DNA from: Streptomyces stelliscabiei
GTDB lineage: Bacteria; Actinomycetota; Actinomycetes; Streptomycetales; Streptomycetaceae
Direction of reading: 5' to 3'
DNA: 64,000 nt
Assembly: GCF_014873495.1 (NCBI RefSeq)
Contig: NZ_JADBGF010000001.1
Coordinates: forward strand, 8,866,001-8,930,000
Positions within the stretch are counted from its first letter, which is position 1; each line of letters opens with the position of its first letter. The notes below the pieces were generated by a model. That model had not been told where the DNA came from and did not search any database. It was given only the letters and a program-made list of their open reading frames with translations. Both the position numbers and the translations under genes were made by a program. Positions 50,939 to 58,918 of this stretch are shown here, piece after piece.

Positions 50939-51057
50939 GGTCACCCTCCCGGCCGAGTACCGGAACGGCTCCCGGGCATGCCTCCCCCGCACGTCACGAC
51001 AACTCGAACGCCCCGCCCCGCATGCCGCGACCCCACGGCCCCCCCGACACTGACCCC

Positions 51058-52917
51058 ATGCCAGACCCCGCCCCCGACCCCCGCACCGGACCCGGCCGCA
51101 TCGAGGACTACGCCCTCATCGGCGACCTCCTCTCCGCCGCCCTCGTCGGCAGGGACGGCAGCGTCGACTGGCTCTGTCTCCCCCGCTTCGACTCGCCCGC
51201 GTGCTTCGCCGCCCTCCTCGGCGACGAGGACAACGGCCGCTGGCGCATCGCGCCGGCCGAGGAGGACGGCCCGTACGCCCGCCGCCGCTACCGGGACGAC
51301 ACGCTGATCCTGGAGACGGAATGGGAGACGGCCGGCGGCCAGGTCCTGGTCACCGACTTCATGCCGTGCCGGAAGACCGGGGCCCCCAGCGTCGTCCGCA
51401 TCGTCGAGGGTCTCTCCGGCACCGTCAACATGCGGATGGACCTGCGGCTCCGCTTCGACTACGGCCGGGTCCTGCCCTGGATGCGCCGGCGCGACGGGCA
51501 TCTGACGGGGACGGCGGGGCCCGAGTCGGTGTGGCTGCGCACCCCCGTCCGGCCGGTCGCCCACGGCACCGCCCACACCGCCGTCTTCCCGGTCACGGCG
51601 GGCGAACAGATCCCCTTCGTGCTGACCTGGCACCCCTCCCACCTGCCCGCACCGGCCGAGGTGGACGCCTTCGAGGCCCTGCGCAGCACGGAGTCGTACT
51701 GGCGCCGCTGGCTGCGCAGGCTGACGTACGACGGGCCGTACCGTGACGCCGTCGCCCGCTCCCTGATCACCCTCAAGGCCCTGACGTACCAGCCGACCGG
51801 CGGCATCGTCGCCGCCCCGACCACCTCCCTGCCCGAGGAGATCGGCGGCGTGCGCAACTGGGACTACCGCTTCTGCTGGCTGCGGGACGCGGGGATGACC
51901 CTGGAGGCGTTGCTGCGCAGCGGCTTCAAGGCCGAGGCGGACGCCTGGCGGGCCTGGCTGGAGCGGGCGGTGGCCGGACGGCCCGAGGACGTGCAGATCA
52001 TGTACGGCATCGCGGGGGAGCGGCGGCTCACCGAGTGGGAGGCCGACTGGCTGCCGGGTTACGAGGGCTCGCGCCCGGTGCGGATCGGCAACGCGGCCGC
52101 CGGGCAGCGGCAGCTCGACGTACCCGGTGAGGTGATGGAGGCCATCCATCTGGCCATCGGCTGCGGACTGCGCCCGCGCCAGCACCTGGTCTCCCTGCAG
52201 GCGGTCTTCCTGGAACACCTGGAACGGGCCTGGCCCGAGCCCGACCAGGGACTGTGGGAGATGCGCGGCGCCCCGCGCCACTACACGCACTCCAAGGTGA
52301 TGTGCTGGGTCGCCTTCGACCGGGCGGTGCGGCTGGCCGAGGCCCACGCGCGCCCCGGTCCGGTGGAGAGATGGCGCGCGGTCCGCGACCGTATCCACCG
52401 CGAGGTCTGCGAGAAGGCGTTCGATCCGGAGCGGGGCACCTTCACCCAGTCGTACGGATCCCGCGAACTCGACGCCGCTCTGCTGCAGATCCCGCAGACC
52501 GGGTTCCTGCCTCCGGACGACCCCCGGGTGATCGGCACCATCGAGGCCGTACAGCGCGAACTCCTCACCGACGGGCTGGTGGCACGTTACTCCGCGGGCG
52601 CCGCCGACTCGCCCGACGGCCTCAGCGGTGGTGAGGGCGCCTTCCTCGCGTGCTCCTTCTGGCTCGCGGACGCCCTGCTGCTGATCGGCCGCGCGGACGA
52701 GGCCCGCGCCCTGTACGAGCGGCTGCTGGAGCTGCGCAACGACGTCGGCCTGCTCGCCGAGGAGTACGACCCCCGCACCCGCCGCCAACTGGGCAACTTC
52801 CCGCAGGCGTTCACCCACGTCCCGCTGATCCGGGTGGCCTACGAGCTGGACCGCCACGCCCCGCACGCCCGCCGGGAGAACCCCAAGGCGCCGCCGCCCG
52901 GCACGAGGAGGGGGTGA
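51058..52917 (+). CDS. Glycoside hydrolase family 15 protein (glucoamylase/trehalase type)
   Basis: This 619-aa protein starts at ATG 51058 (MPDPAPDPRTGPGRIEDYALIGDLLSAALVGRDGSVDWLCLPRFDS), the standard N-terminus of bacterial GH15 proteins. The (alpha/alpha)6-barrel motifs GGVRNWDYRFCWLRDAGMTLEAL and LLAEEYDPRTRRQLGNFPQAFTHVPLI hold the catalytic glutamates. No secretion signal is present, so it acts in the cytoplasm on maltodextrin or trehalose; actinobacterial relatives include trehalases. A K+ channel gene follows three bases after the stop. Confidence 0.92.
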   Translation: MPDPAPDPRTGPGRIEDYALIGDLLSAALVGRDGSVDWLCLPRFDSPACFAALLGDEDNGRWRIAPAEEDGPYARRRYRDDTLILETEWETAGGQVLVTDFMPCRKTGAPSVVRIVEGLSGTVNMRMDLRLRFDYGRVLPWMRRRDGHLTGTAGPESVWLRTPVRPVAHGTAHTAVFPVTAGEQIPFVLTWHPSHLPAPAEVDAFEALRSTESYWRRWLRRLTYDGPYRDAVARSLITLKALTYQPTGGIVAAPTTSLPEEIGGVRNWDYRFCWLRDAGMTLEALLRSGFKAEADAWRAWLERAVAGRPEDVQIMYGIAGERRLTEWEADWLPGYEGSRPVRIGNAAAGQRQLDVPGEVMEAIHLAIGCGLRPRQHLVSLQAVFLEHLERAWPEPDQGLWEMRGAPRHYTHSKVMCWVAFDRAVRLAEAHARPGPVERWRAVRDRIHREVCEKAFDPERGTFTQSYGSRELDAALLQIPQTGFLPPDDPRVIGTIEAVQRELLTDGLVARYSAGAADSPDGLSGGEGAFLACSFWLADALLLIGRADEARALYERLLELRNDVGLLAEEYDPRTRRQLGNFPQAFTHVPLIRVAYELDRHAPHARRENPKAPPPGTRRG

Positions 52918-52920
52918 GAC

Positions 52921-53388
52921 GTGCTGCCCGGCTTCCTCACCAGGGCCGTCGAGCTGCTGCTCGTCCGGGAAGGGGGCCACTCCCTCCATCTGAGAGCGGC
53001 GGGCGGGGCCACCGTCGTGCTCGTCGTGGTGATGCTCCTCGGCTCCTGGGCGGTGACCGCCGCCGAGCACGGCGCACCCCGCGCCAACCTGACCTCGTAC
53101 CCGAAGGCCCTGTGGTGGTCCGTCGAGACGGCCACGACCGTCGGCTACGGCGACTTCTACCCGGTGACGTTCTGGGGCCGGGTCGTCGGCGCGGTCGTCA
53201 TGGGCGTCGGCATCACCACGTACGGCATGGTCACCGCCGCGATCGCCACCTGGTTCGTGGGCCGGGAGCAGAAGCGCCACCAACTCACGCACCGAGCACA
53301 CGAGTTGTGCGACGAGACCGCGCATGCCCTGCATGAGCGGTTCGACCGGCTGGAGCGGATGCTCGGAGTCGAGGGGGATCGCGACTGA
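52921..53388 (+). CDS. Two-transmembrane potassium channel
   Basis: This 155-aa protein has two membrane helices (about residues 28-48 and 87-110) around a pore loop with the selectivity filter TVGYGD (73-78). The C-terminal cytoplasmic tail is a charged helix and lacks an RCK domain. It resembles KcsA-type channels. It begins three bases after the GH15 stop, so both are probably co-transcribed. The functional link is not evident. Confidence 0.92.
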   Translation: MLPGFLTRAVELLLVREGGHSLHLRAAGGATVVLVVVMLLGSWAVTAAEHGAPRANLTSYPKALWWSVETATTVGYGDFYPVTFWGRVVGAVVMGVGITTYGMVTAAIATWFVGREQKRHQLTHRAHELCDETAHALHERFDRLERMLGVEGDRD

Positions 53389-53513
53389 CCATCGGGGCGC
53401 CCTGTGCCCCGGGGAGGCCGACCGGTCGGTGTCCCACCCCTCGGACGTGGTGACCATTTCGCGGACACCCTCTTGACGCGCGGCGCGGTCGGCCCGACAC
53501 TCCAGGTGAGGTA

Positions 53514-53536
53514 TTTCCTAGTGAACAGGTAGGGAA
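53514..53536. promoter_or_regulatory. Inverted repeat over the ribosome site of leader ORF 1
   Basis: TTTCCTA-N9-TAGGGAA has arms matching at 6 of 7 positions. It ends just before the ATG of the leader peptide at 53539. A TTGACG at about 53473 could be a -35. The site may be a repressor operator or an RNA element that masks the ribosome site. It is one of few AT-rich spots in the 150-base gap after the K+ channel gene. Confidence 0.45.
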
Positions 53537-53538
53537 TG

Positions 53539-53661
53539 ATGGGGCGCCTGGAGCCGGTGGTCACTCGTGTACCGCGCGCACGCCGGCAGTCCCTCCTTCT
53601 GACCTCCCGCCGGCACATCGATCTGCTGCGCGTCTGCAGCGCGAGACGCTCCCTGGGCTGA
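53539..53661 (+). CDS. Leader peptide 1 (RRHIDLLRVCSA type)
   Basis: This 40-codon ORF encodes MGRLEPVVTRVPRARRQSLL followed by LTSRRHIDLLRVCSARRSLG. The motif RRHIDLLRV-C-SA is that of the putative leader peptides that precede sulfur-acquisition operons in Streptomyces. A GGTAGGGA site precedes the ATG. The Cys codon near the end could let ribosomes sense cysteine supply. An 8-bp hairpin (53692-53715) lies 30 bases after the stop and 120 bases before the GST-like gene. Confidence 0.72.
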   Translation: MGRLEPVVTRVPRARRQSLLLTSRRHIDLLRVCSARRSLG

Positions 53662-53834
53662 CCCGACCGAGCCTGCCCGACCCGCCCGAGCCGTCGACGC
53701 GGCCCGCCGTCGACGCTCGCGCGTCCGTGTACTCGCGTCACCACCGCTGCGCCGCGAACCCTGTCGGCGCGTCACCACGTCACCACGTCACCGCGCTCTC
53801 ACCCGACCGCGTGACAGAACCCCCGGGGAGACAC

Positions 53835-54749
53835 ATGTCCGCCATGCCCGTCCACGCCCTGAACGCCGTCCCCTCGCCGCGGCCCCTGCCCGCCTTCCGG
53901 GGCCGGATCGGCTGCGACGCCCGCAGCGGCCACTACGCCGTGCCGCGCCGCTACCGGCTCCATCTGTCGCTGTCCTGTCCGGGCGCCCTGCGCATCGCCG
54001 TCGTCCACAGCCTCCTCGGACTGGCGGACATCTGCCCCGTGACCCTCCTGCCCGCCGTGCCCGACGGCCCCGACGGTGAGCACTCCGCCCTGCGCCCGCT
54101 GTACGAGGCGAGCGCGCACCGCTACCCCGGAGCGGCCGTGGCGCCGGTGCTCAGCGACGACTGGTCCGGACGCATCGTCAGCACCCACGCCCCCGACATC
54201 ATGCGCGACCTCGCCCGGCGCTTCGGCGGCGGCCGCCCGGCGCTGTACCCGGAGGGCGCCGAGGCCGAGATCGAGGGCGTCGCACGCCTGGTCGAGCAGG
54301 GCATGGACGGCGCCGCCCAGCGCGCCGGCCGCGCCGACGCCGACGATTCCGAGCGCCGCGCCGCCCTCGGCTCCCTGCTGCGCACCCTGCGCACGCTGGA
54401 CGCCCGGCTCGCCGGGCAGGAGTACCTCCTCGGCGGCGAACTCACCGCCGCCGACGTCGAGTTGTGGGTCGCTCTGGTGCGGCTCGACACCGTGCACCGC
54501 TGGCACCTGGACGCCTCCGCCGTGCACCGCGTCGCCGACCACCCGCACCTGTGGGCGTACGCGCGCCGCCTGACCGCCCATCCCGCCTTCGGCCCCCACC
54601 TCGACCTCGACGGCATCGCGCTGCGTCACCACGCGCACTGTCAGGGTCTGGAGGCGGCCGGCGCGGCCGTGCAGATCCTGGACTGGGCCTCCCACGTCCC
54701 GGACCAGGGCGTATCGGCAGACGGACAGGTGTCCCATGGACTGGACTGA
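53835..54749 (+). CDS. Glutathione S-transferase-like protein (glutathionyl-hydroquinone reductase related)
   Basis: This 304-aa protein shows an N-terminal thioredoxin-like region with Cys48 in SLSCPGALRIAVVHSLLGL (xi-class enzymes have CPWAHR here) and a C-terminal helical GST domain (LRTLDARLAGQEYLLGGELTAADVELWVALVRLDTVHRWH). ATG 53835 follows GGGGAGACAC; upstream frame lacks support. Actinobacteria use mycothiol, so a mycothiol- or other thiol-dependent reductase or lyase for sulfur compounds is plausible. It follows a Cys leader peptide, which suggests sulfur control. Confidence 0.78.
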   Translation: MSAMPVHALNAVPSPRPLPAFRGRIGCDARSGHYAVPRRYRLHLSLSCPGALRIAVVHSLLGLADICPVTLLPAVPDGPDGEHSALRPLYEASAHRYPGAAVAPVLSDDWSGRIVSTHAPDIMRDLARRFGGGRPALYPEGAEAEIEGVARLVEQGMDGAAQRAGRADADDSERRAALGSLLRTLRTLDARLAGQEYLLGGELTAADVELWVALVRLDTVHRWHLDASAVHRVADHPHLWAYARRLTAHPAFGPHLDLDGIALRHHAHCQGLEAAGAAVQILDWASHVPDQGVSADGQVSHGLD

Positions 54750-54751
54750 CG

Positions 54752-54782
54752 TTGACAGCGGCCCGCCGGGCCTGAGTTACTT
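54752..54782 (+). promoter_or_regulatory. Promoter candidate before leader ORF 2
   Basis: A consensus TTGACA (54752-54757) is followed after 19 bases by TTACTT (54777-54782), just after the GST-like gene and 44 bases before leader ORF 2. It would give the ABC transporter operon its own transcript. The spacing is slightly long. Confidence 0.4.
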
Positions 54783-54825
54783 ACGGCCACCCGCAGAGCA
54801 CGAGGCCCACCGGGCCGGACGAACG

Positions 54826-54951
54826 ATGGTGACGGACATGTACGCAACCCCGAGGACGGCCGCATGGCGCCGCCACGGTTGCGTGCCGCTCTGCGCCGAT
54901 CGCGCCGTCGATCTGCTCCGGGTCAACAGCGCACTGTGTAGCGCACGCTAG
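54826..54951 (+). CDS. Leader peptide 2 (RAVDLLRVNSALC type)
   Basis: This 41-codon ORF ends CVPLCADRAVDLLRVNSALCSAR. It shares DLLRVxSA with leader peptide 1 and has three Cys codons (positions 19, 23 and 38). ATG 54826 or ATG 54838 may be the start. It precedes the amino-acid-type ABC transporter by 219 bases, with a bulged 14-bp hairpin in between. A Cys-responsive attenuation device is the likely function. Confidence 0.72.
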   Translation: MVTDMYATPRTAAWRRHGCVPLCADRAVDLLRVNSALCSAR

Positions 54952-55086
54952 CGCGCGGTCCGGGCCCGCCCGGCGCCGCGCTCCCGTCGAGGCCGACGGT
55001 TCTCCGCACCCCCGAGGCACCGCACCAGCGGTCCGTCTCTCTCCGCCGGCCCCGGTTCGTGCGCATCCGTGTGTCTTCCGTGCTCT

Positions 55087-55120
55087 CCGTACGGCGAGCG
55101 GTCCCCGACCGCCCGTACGG
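55087..55120 (+). promoter_or_regulatory. Hairpin between leader ORF 2 and the ABC permease (candidate attenuator)
   Basis: CCGTACGG plus GCGGTC (with a 3-base bulge CGA) pairs with GACCGC plus CCGTACGG around a CCC loop, giving 14 paired bases. It lies 136 bases after the leader stop and 50 before the permease ATG. Ribosome position or premature termination at this stem could set expression of the transporter. Confidence 0.5.
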
Positions 55121-55170
55121 CCGAAGTCGCCTGCGTCGCCCGGGGTTTCGACACTCTTCCGGAGCCCTTG

Positions 55171-56154
55171 ATGAGTGAACCCCCCGGCACCGCCCTGTCC
55201 TTGACCGAGGCGCCGCCGCCCGCCGACACCCCGCCCAAACCCCTCGCCGCCCAGCGGGTACTGCCGCTGCGCCGCCCCGGCCGCTGGATCGCCACCGCGG
55301 TCGTCCTGGTCCTGGCGGCCCAGTTCGTCCACGGCCTGGTGTCCAACCCCTTCTACCAGTGGGACCGTTTCGCCTACTGGTTCCTGCGCCCGACGATCCT
55401 CGACGGACTGCTCATCACCCTCGAAGTCGCCGCCTACAGCGCGGTTCTGGGCCTGATCGGCGGTGTCCTCCTGGCCCTCGCCCGGCTCTCGAAGAGTCCG
55501 GTCCTGCGCTCGGTCAGCTGGGTCTACATCTGGGCCCTGCGCTCGATCCCGCTGATCGTGGTCCTGCTGTTCCTCTACAACTTCAGTGCCCTGTACCAGA
55601 CCCTCAGCCTGGGCGTCCCCTTCGGCCCGGCGTTCCTCACCTTCGACGAGTCGCGCCTGGCCACCGACATGGCCGTCGCCGTCATCGGCCTCAGTCTCAA
55701 CGAGGCGGCCTACGCCGCCGAGGTCGTCCGCGGCGGCATCCTCTCCGTCGACCAGGGCCAGCACGAGGCGGCCTCCGCGCTCGGCCTGCCGAAGGGCTAC
55801 CAGTTCCGCAGAATCGTCTTCCCGCAGGCACTGCGCTCGATCACCCCGAACTACGTCAACCAGCTGATCGGCCTGATCAAGAGCACCAGCCTGGTCTTCT
55901 ACGTGTCGCTGCTCGACCTCTTCGGCACCGCGCAGGCCATGGGCTCCACCTACCCCGGCGACATCGTGCCGCTGCTGCTGGTCTCCACCGTCTGGTACCT
56001 CATCCTCACCAGCGTCGTCTCCGTCATCCAGTTCTACGTCGAGCGGTACTACGCGCGGGGCGCCACCCGCACCCTGCCGCCGACGCCCCTGCAGAGACTG
56101 CGGGCCGGTGCCACCGACCTGCGGTCCCGCATCCGCAAGGAGGCCGCCGTATGA
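55171..56154 (+). CDS. Amino-acid-type ABC transporter permease
   Basis: This 327-aa HisM/GlnP-type permease has a longer than usual N-terminus, five or so membrane helices, and the EAA loop with EAASALGLPKGYQFRRIVFPQALRSITPNYVNQLIGLIKSTSL. ATG 55171 is preceded by CGGAG. It overlaps its ATPase by ATGA. The position among a leader ORF with Cys codons, an N-acetyltransferase and two flavin monooxygenases suggests uptake of cystine, methionine-like or S-alkyl-cysteine compounds. Confidence 0.9.
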   Translation: MSEPPGTALSLTEAPPPADTPPKPLAAQRVLPLRRPGRWIATAVVLVLAAQFVHGLVSNPFYQWDRFAYWFLRPTILDGLLITLEVAAYSAVLGLIGGVLLALARLSKSPVLRSVSWVYIWALRSIPLIVVLLFLYNFSALYQTLSLGVPFGPAFLTFDESRLATDMAVAVIGLSLNEAAYAAEVVRGGILSVDQGQHEAASALGLPKGYQFRRIVFPQALRSITPNYVNQLIGLIKSTSLVFYVSLLDLFGTAQAMGSTYPGDIVPLLLVSTVWYLILTSVVSVIQFYVERYYARGATRTLPPTPLQRLRAGATDLRSRIRKEAAV

Positions 56155-56936
56155 CCGCCGGGACGCTCGACCAGGCGGCCGCCACCGTCGAGGTGCACGA
56201 CGTGCACAAGTGGTACGGCACCCACCGGGTGCTGAACGGCGTCGACCTGACCGTACGGCCCGGCGAGGTCACCGTGATCCTCGGCCCGTCCGGCTCCGGC
56301 AAGTCCACGCTGCTCAGGGTCATCAACCACCTGGAGAAGCCCGAGATCGGCCATGTCAGCGTCAACGGCGAGCTGATCGGCGTACGCCGGCACGGCGACC
56401 GTCTCAAGGAGCTGAGCGAGCGGGCGATCCTCGCCCAGCGCGGCCGGATCGGCTTCGTCTTCCAGAACTTCAACCTCTTCCCGCACCTGACCGTGCTGGA
56501 GAACGTGGCCGCGGCCCCCGTCGCGACCGGAAAGCTCGGCAGGGCGCAGGCGGACGACCTCGCCCGTGAACTCCTGGACCGCGTCGGCCTCGCCGACAAG
56601 GCGGCCGCCTATCCACGGCAGTTGTCCGGTGGCCAGCAGCAACGCGTGGCGATCGCCCGCGCCCTCGCCCTGCGCCCCGGCGTCATCCTCTTCGACGAGC
56701 CGACCTCCGCCCTCGACCCCGAACTCGTCGGCGAGGTGCTGGCCGTCATCAAGGACCTGGCGCGCGGCGGCACCACGCTGGTGATCGTCACCCACGAGAT
56801 CGGCTTCGCCCGGGAGATCGCCGACCGGGTCGTCTTCATCGACGGCGGCCGGATCGTCGAACAGGGCCCGCCCTCGGAGGTCCTGGACCAGCCGCGGCAC
56901 GAGCGGACCAGGGACTTCCTCGGCAAGGTCCTCTGA
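56151..56936 (+). CDS. Amino-acid ABC transporter ATP-binding protein
   Basis: This 261-aa GlnQ/TcyN-type ATPase has Walker A GPSGSGKST, Q loop FQNFNLFPHLTVLENV, signature LSGGQQQRVAIARAL, Walker B VILFDEPTSALDPE and switch His VTHEIGFA. It drives polar amino-acid import together with the preceding permease (ATGA overlap) and the lipoprotein encoded next. Confidence 0.94.
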   Translation: MTAGTLDQAAATVEVHDVHKWYGTHRVLNGVDLTVRPGEVTVILGPSGSGKSTLLRVINHLEKPEIGHVSVNGELIGVRRHGDRLKELSERAILAQRGRIGFVFQNFNLFPHLTVLENVAAAPVATGKLGRAQADDLARELLDRVGLADKAAAYPRQLSGGQQQRVAIARALALRPGVILFDEPTSALDPELVGEVLAVIKDLARGGTTLVIVTHEIGFAREIADRVVFIDGGRIVEQGPPSEVLDQPRHERTRDFLGKVL

Positions 56937-57019
56937 GACACGGGCCCGCACGGCCGCGAGCCCCGCGAACCTCCCCCCACACCGCCCGCCACACACCCAC
57001 GCGAACGACAAGGACAGTC

Positions 57020-58048
57020 ATGCCCACGCACACCCGGTTCTCCCGGCGCAGCCTGCTGCGCGGCATCACCGCGACGACCGCCGCCGCCACCCTCGCCACC
57101 GGGCTCGCCGCCTGCGGGGGCGACACCGAGGCCGCGACGAGGACCGAGGCCGCCGGCACGGTCACCGTCGGGCGGCTCGCCAACGGCGCCGCCCAGGAGA
57201 CCGAGATCAAGGTCTCCGAGGTGAAGTCCATCAGCGCCAAACTGCCCGACGCCATCAAGAAGAGCGGCAAGCTGGTGATCGGATCGGGCACGCTGCCGTC
57301 CGGCAGTCCGCCACTCGGCTTCATCGGCAGCGACCAGAAGACGCTCACCGGCTCCGAGCCCGACCTCGGCCGACTCGTGGCCGCCGTCCTCGGTCTCGAA
57401 CCCGAGGTGCGCCAGTCGACCTGGGAGAACCTGTTCATCGGTATCGACAGCGGCAAGGTCGACGTCGGCTTCTCCAACATCACCGACACCGAGGAGCGCA
57501 AGCAGAAGTACGAGTTCGCCTCCTACCGCAAGGACGATCTGGCCTTCGAGACGAAGAAGGACAGCGACTGGAACTTCGACGGCGACTACGAGAACCTCGC
57601 CGGCCGGACGGTCTCCGTCGGCAACGGCACCAACCAGGAGAAGATCCTGCTGGAGTGGAAGGCGAAGCTGGCGAAGGAGGGCAAGAAGCCCCTCACCGTC
57701 AAGTACTTCCAGGAGAGCAACAGCATCTATCTGGCGCTGAGCAGCGGCAAGATAGACGCCTACTTCGGCCCCAGCCCCAACCTCGCGTACCACGCGGCCA
57801 AGACCGCCGGCACACCCCAGGCGACCCGGATCGCGGGCCAGTTCTCCGGTGCCGGTGAAACCCTCCAGGGCCTGATCGCCGCGACCGCGAAGAAGGGCAG
57901 CGGGCTCGCCGAACCCCTCGCCGAAGCCATCAACCACCTGATCGACAACGGTCAGTACGACGCCTGGCTGAAGGCGTGGAACCTTCCCAACGAGTCCGTG
58001 GGGAAGTCCGAGGTCAACCCGCCGGGCCTGCCCCTCACCAACTCCTGA
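57020..58048 (+). CDS. Extracellular solute-binding lipoprotein (family 3) of the ABC importer
   Basis: This 342-aa protein has a twin-arginine-containing lipoprotein signal (RFSRRSLLRGITATTAAATLATGLAAC; lipidated Cys in the LAAC lipobox) and a family-3 binding fold (SGKLVIGSGTLPSGSPPLGFIGSDQKTLTGSEPDLGRLVAAVLGL...WENLFIGIDSGKVDVGFSNIT). It captures the substrate outside the cell for the permease/ATPase pair. It lies 83 bases after the ATPase gene. A hairpin follows 44 bases after the stop. Confidence 0.93.
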   Translation: MPTHTRFSRRSLLRGITATTAAATLATGLAACGGDTEAATRTEAAGTVTVGRLANGAAQETEIKVSEVKSISAKLPDAIKKSGKLVIGSGTLPSGSPPLGFIGSDQKTLTGSEPDLGRLVAAVLGLEPEVRQSTWENLFIGIDSGKVDVGFSNITDTEERKQKYEFASYRKDDLAFETKKDSDWNFDGDYENLAGRTVSVGNGTNQEKILLEWKAKLAKEGKKPLTVKYFQESNSIYLALSSGKIDAYFGPSPNLAYHAAKTAGTPQATRIAGQFSGAGETLQGLIAATAKKGSGLAEPLAEAINHLIDNGQYDAWLKAWNLPNESVGKSEVNPPGLPLTNS

Positions 58049-58092
58049 CGCACAGTCAGGTCGTGTGAGCAGCAGGCCTGTCGACCGAGAAA

Positions 58093-58144
58093 GGGGCTCC
58101 GCCTCCGTGACGCACCGGACCGACCTCCACGGAGGCGGAGCCCC
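58093..58144 (+). promoter_or_regulatory. Perfect 17-bp hairpin overlapping the acetyltransferase start
   Basis: GGGGCTCCGCCTCCGTG (58093-58109) pairs exactly with 58128-58144 across an 18-base loop. The GTG at 58107-58109 is the end of the left arm, so the preferred start and its upstream GGGG would be hidden in the folded RNA. It could terminate the ABC genes, hold an RNA end, or switch translation. Confidence 0.7.
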
Positions 58145-58904
58145 GCCCGCACCCGCCGACGCACCCCGCGCCGCGTTCGCCGCCCCCACCCCCGTGCTCG
58201 ACATACCCGTCCTCGACAACGCCGTCTGGGCCTCCCTCGTAGGCCCGCACGCCCACTTCGCCGAACGCCTCGGCGCCGCCGCCCGCTACCCGGGCGACGT
58301 CTACGACTACGCCGCCCTCGCCGACCCCGCGGACCCGGCCGGCTGGGCCGACCTGCACGCGCTCGTCGGCGCGGAGACCGTCGTACGGATCAAGCCGGTC
58401 CACGAGGTGCCGGACGGCTGGGAGGTGGTCGGCGGTGGACAGGGCGTCCAGCTGGTGGACACCGCGCTGCGGGCCGAGCACGCCCCCGAAGCGGTACGGC
58501 TCGGGCTCGCCGACGTCCCCGAGGTCCTGGACCTCATCGCCCGCACCCGACCAGGCCCCTTTCTCAAGCGGACCGTGGAAATGGGCACTTATCTCGGCAT
58601 CCGGGACCGGGGGCGACTGGTCGCCATGGCCGGCGAGCGCATCCACCCACCCGGCTGGACGGAGATCAGCGCGGTCTGCACCGATCCGGACCACCGCGGC
58701 CGGGGCCTCGCCACCCGGCTCGTCCGCGCGGTCGCCGCCGGCATCCGCGCACGCGGCGAGACACCGTTCCTGCACGCCGCCGCGGACAACATCACCGCGA
58801 TCCGCCTCTACGAGTCCCTCGGCTTCACCCTGCGCCGCCGCTCCACGATCGTGGCGGTCCGAAGCCCCGGCACGCCCCGCGAGAGGGCCGTACGAACTTC
58901 CTAG
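58107..58904 (+). CDS. GNAT-family N-acetyltransferase (YtmI/SscA-like by context)
   Basis: This protein of about 265 aa has a C-terminal FR47-like acetyltransferase domain: EISAVCTDPDHRGRGLATRLVRAVAAGI (acetyl-CoA loop) and AADNITAIRLYESLGFTLRRRS. The N-terminal half is a divergent GNAT-like repeat. GTG 58107 (MTHRTDLHGGG) is chosen because AAAGGGG precedes it; GTG 58065 would add 14 residues and lie outside the hairpin. In the Bacillus ytmI operon an acetyltransferase N-acetylates S-alkylcysteines before monooxygenase attack; the same role is inferred here. Confidence 0.82.
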   Translation: MTHRTDLHGGGAPPAPADAPRAAFAAPTPVLDIPVLDNAVWASLVGPHAHFAERLGAAARYPGDVYDYAALADPADPAGWADLHALVGAETVVRIKPVHEVPDGWEVVGGGQGVQLVDTALRAEHAPEAVRLGLADVPEVLDLIARTRPGPFLKRTVEMGTYLGIRDRGRLVAMAGERIHPPGWTEISAVCTDPDHRGRGLATRLVRAVAAGIRARGETPFLHAAADNITAIRLYESLGFTLRRRSTIVAVRSPGTPRERAVRTS

Positions 58905-58918
58905 GAAGGCACCCACCC

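Noticed and set aside
53518..53778. Minus-strand frame opposite leader peptide 1
   Set aside because: The plus strand carries the recognisable RRHIDLLRVCSA motif; the minus frame is Arg/Ala/Gly-rich noise.
54736..54825. Extended start for leader peptide 2 within the GST-like gene end
   Set aside because: It would overlap the GST-like gene and the TTGACA promoter; the later ATGs give the normal short leader length.
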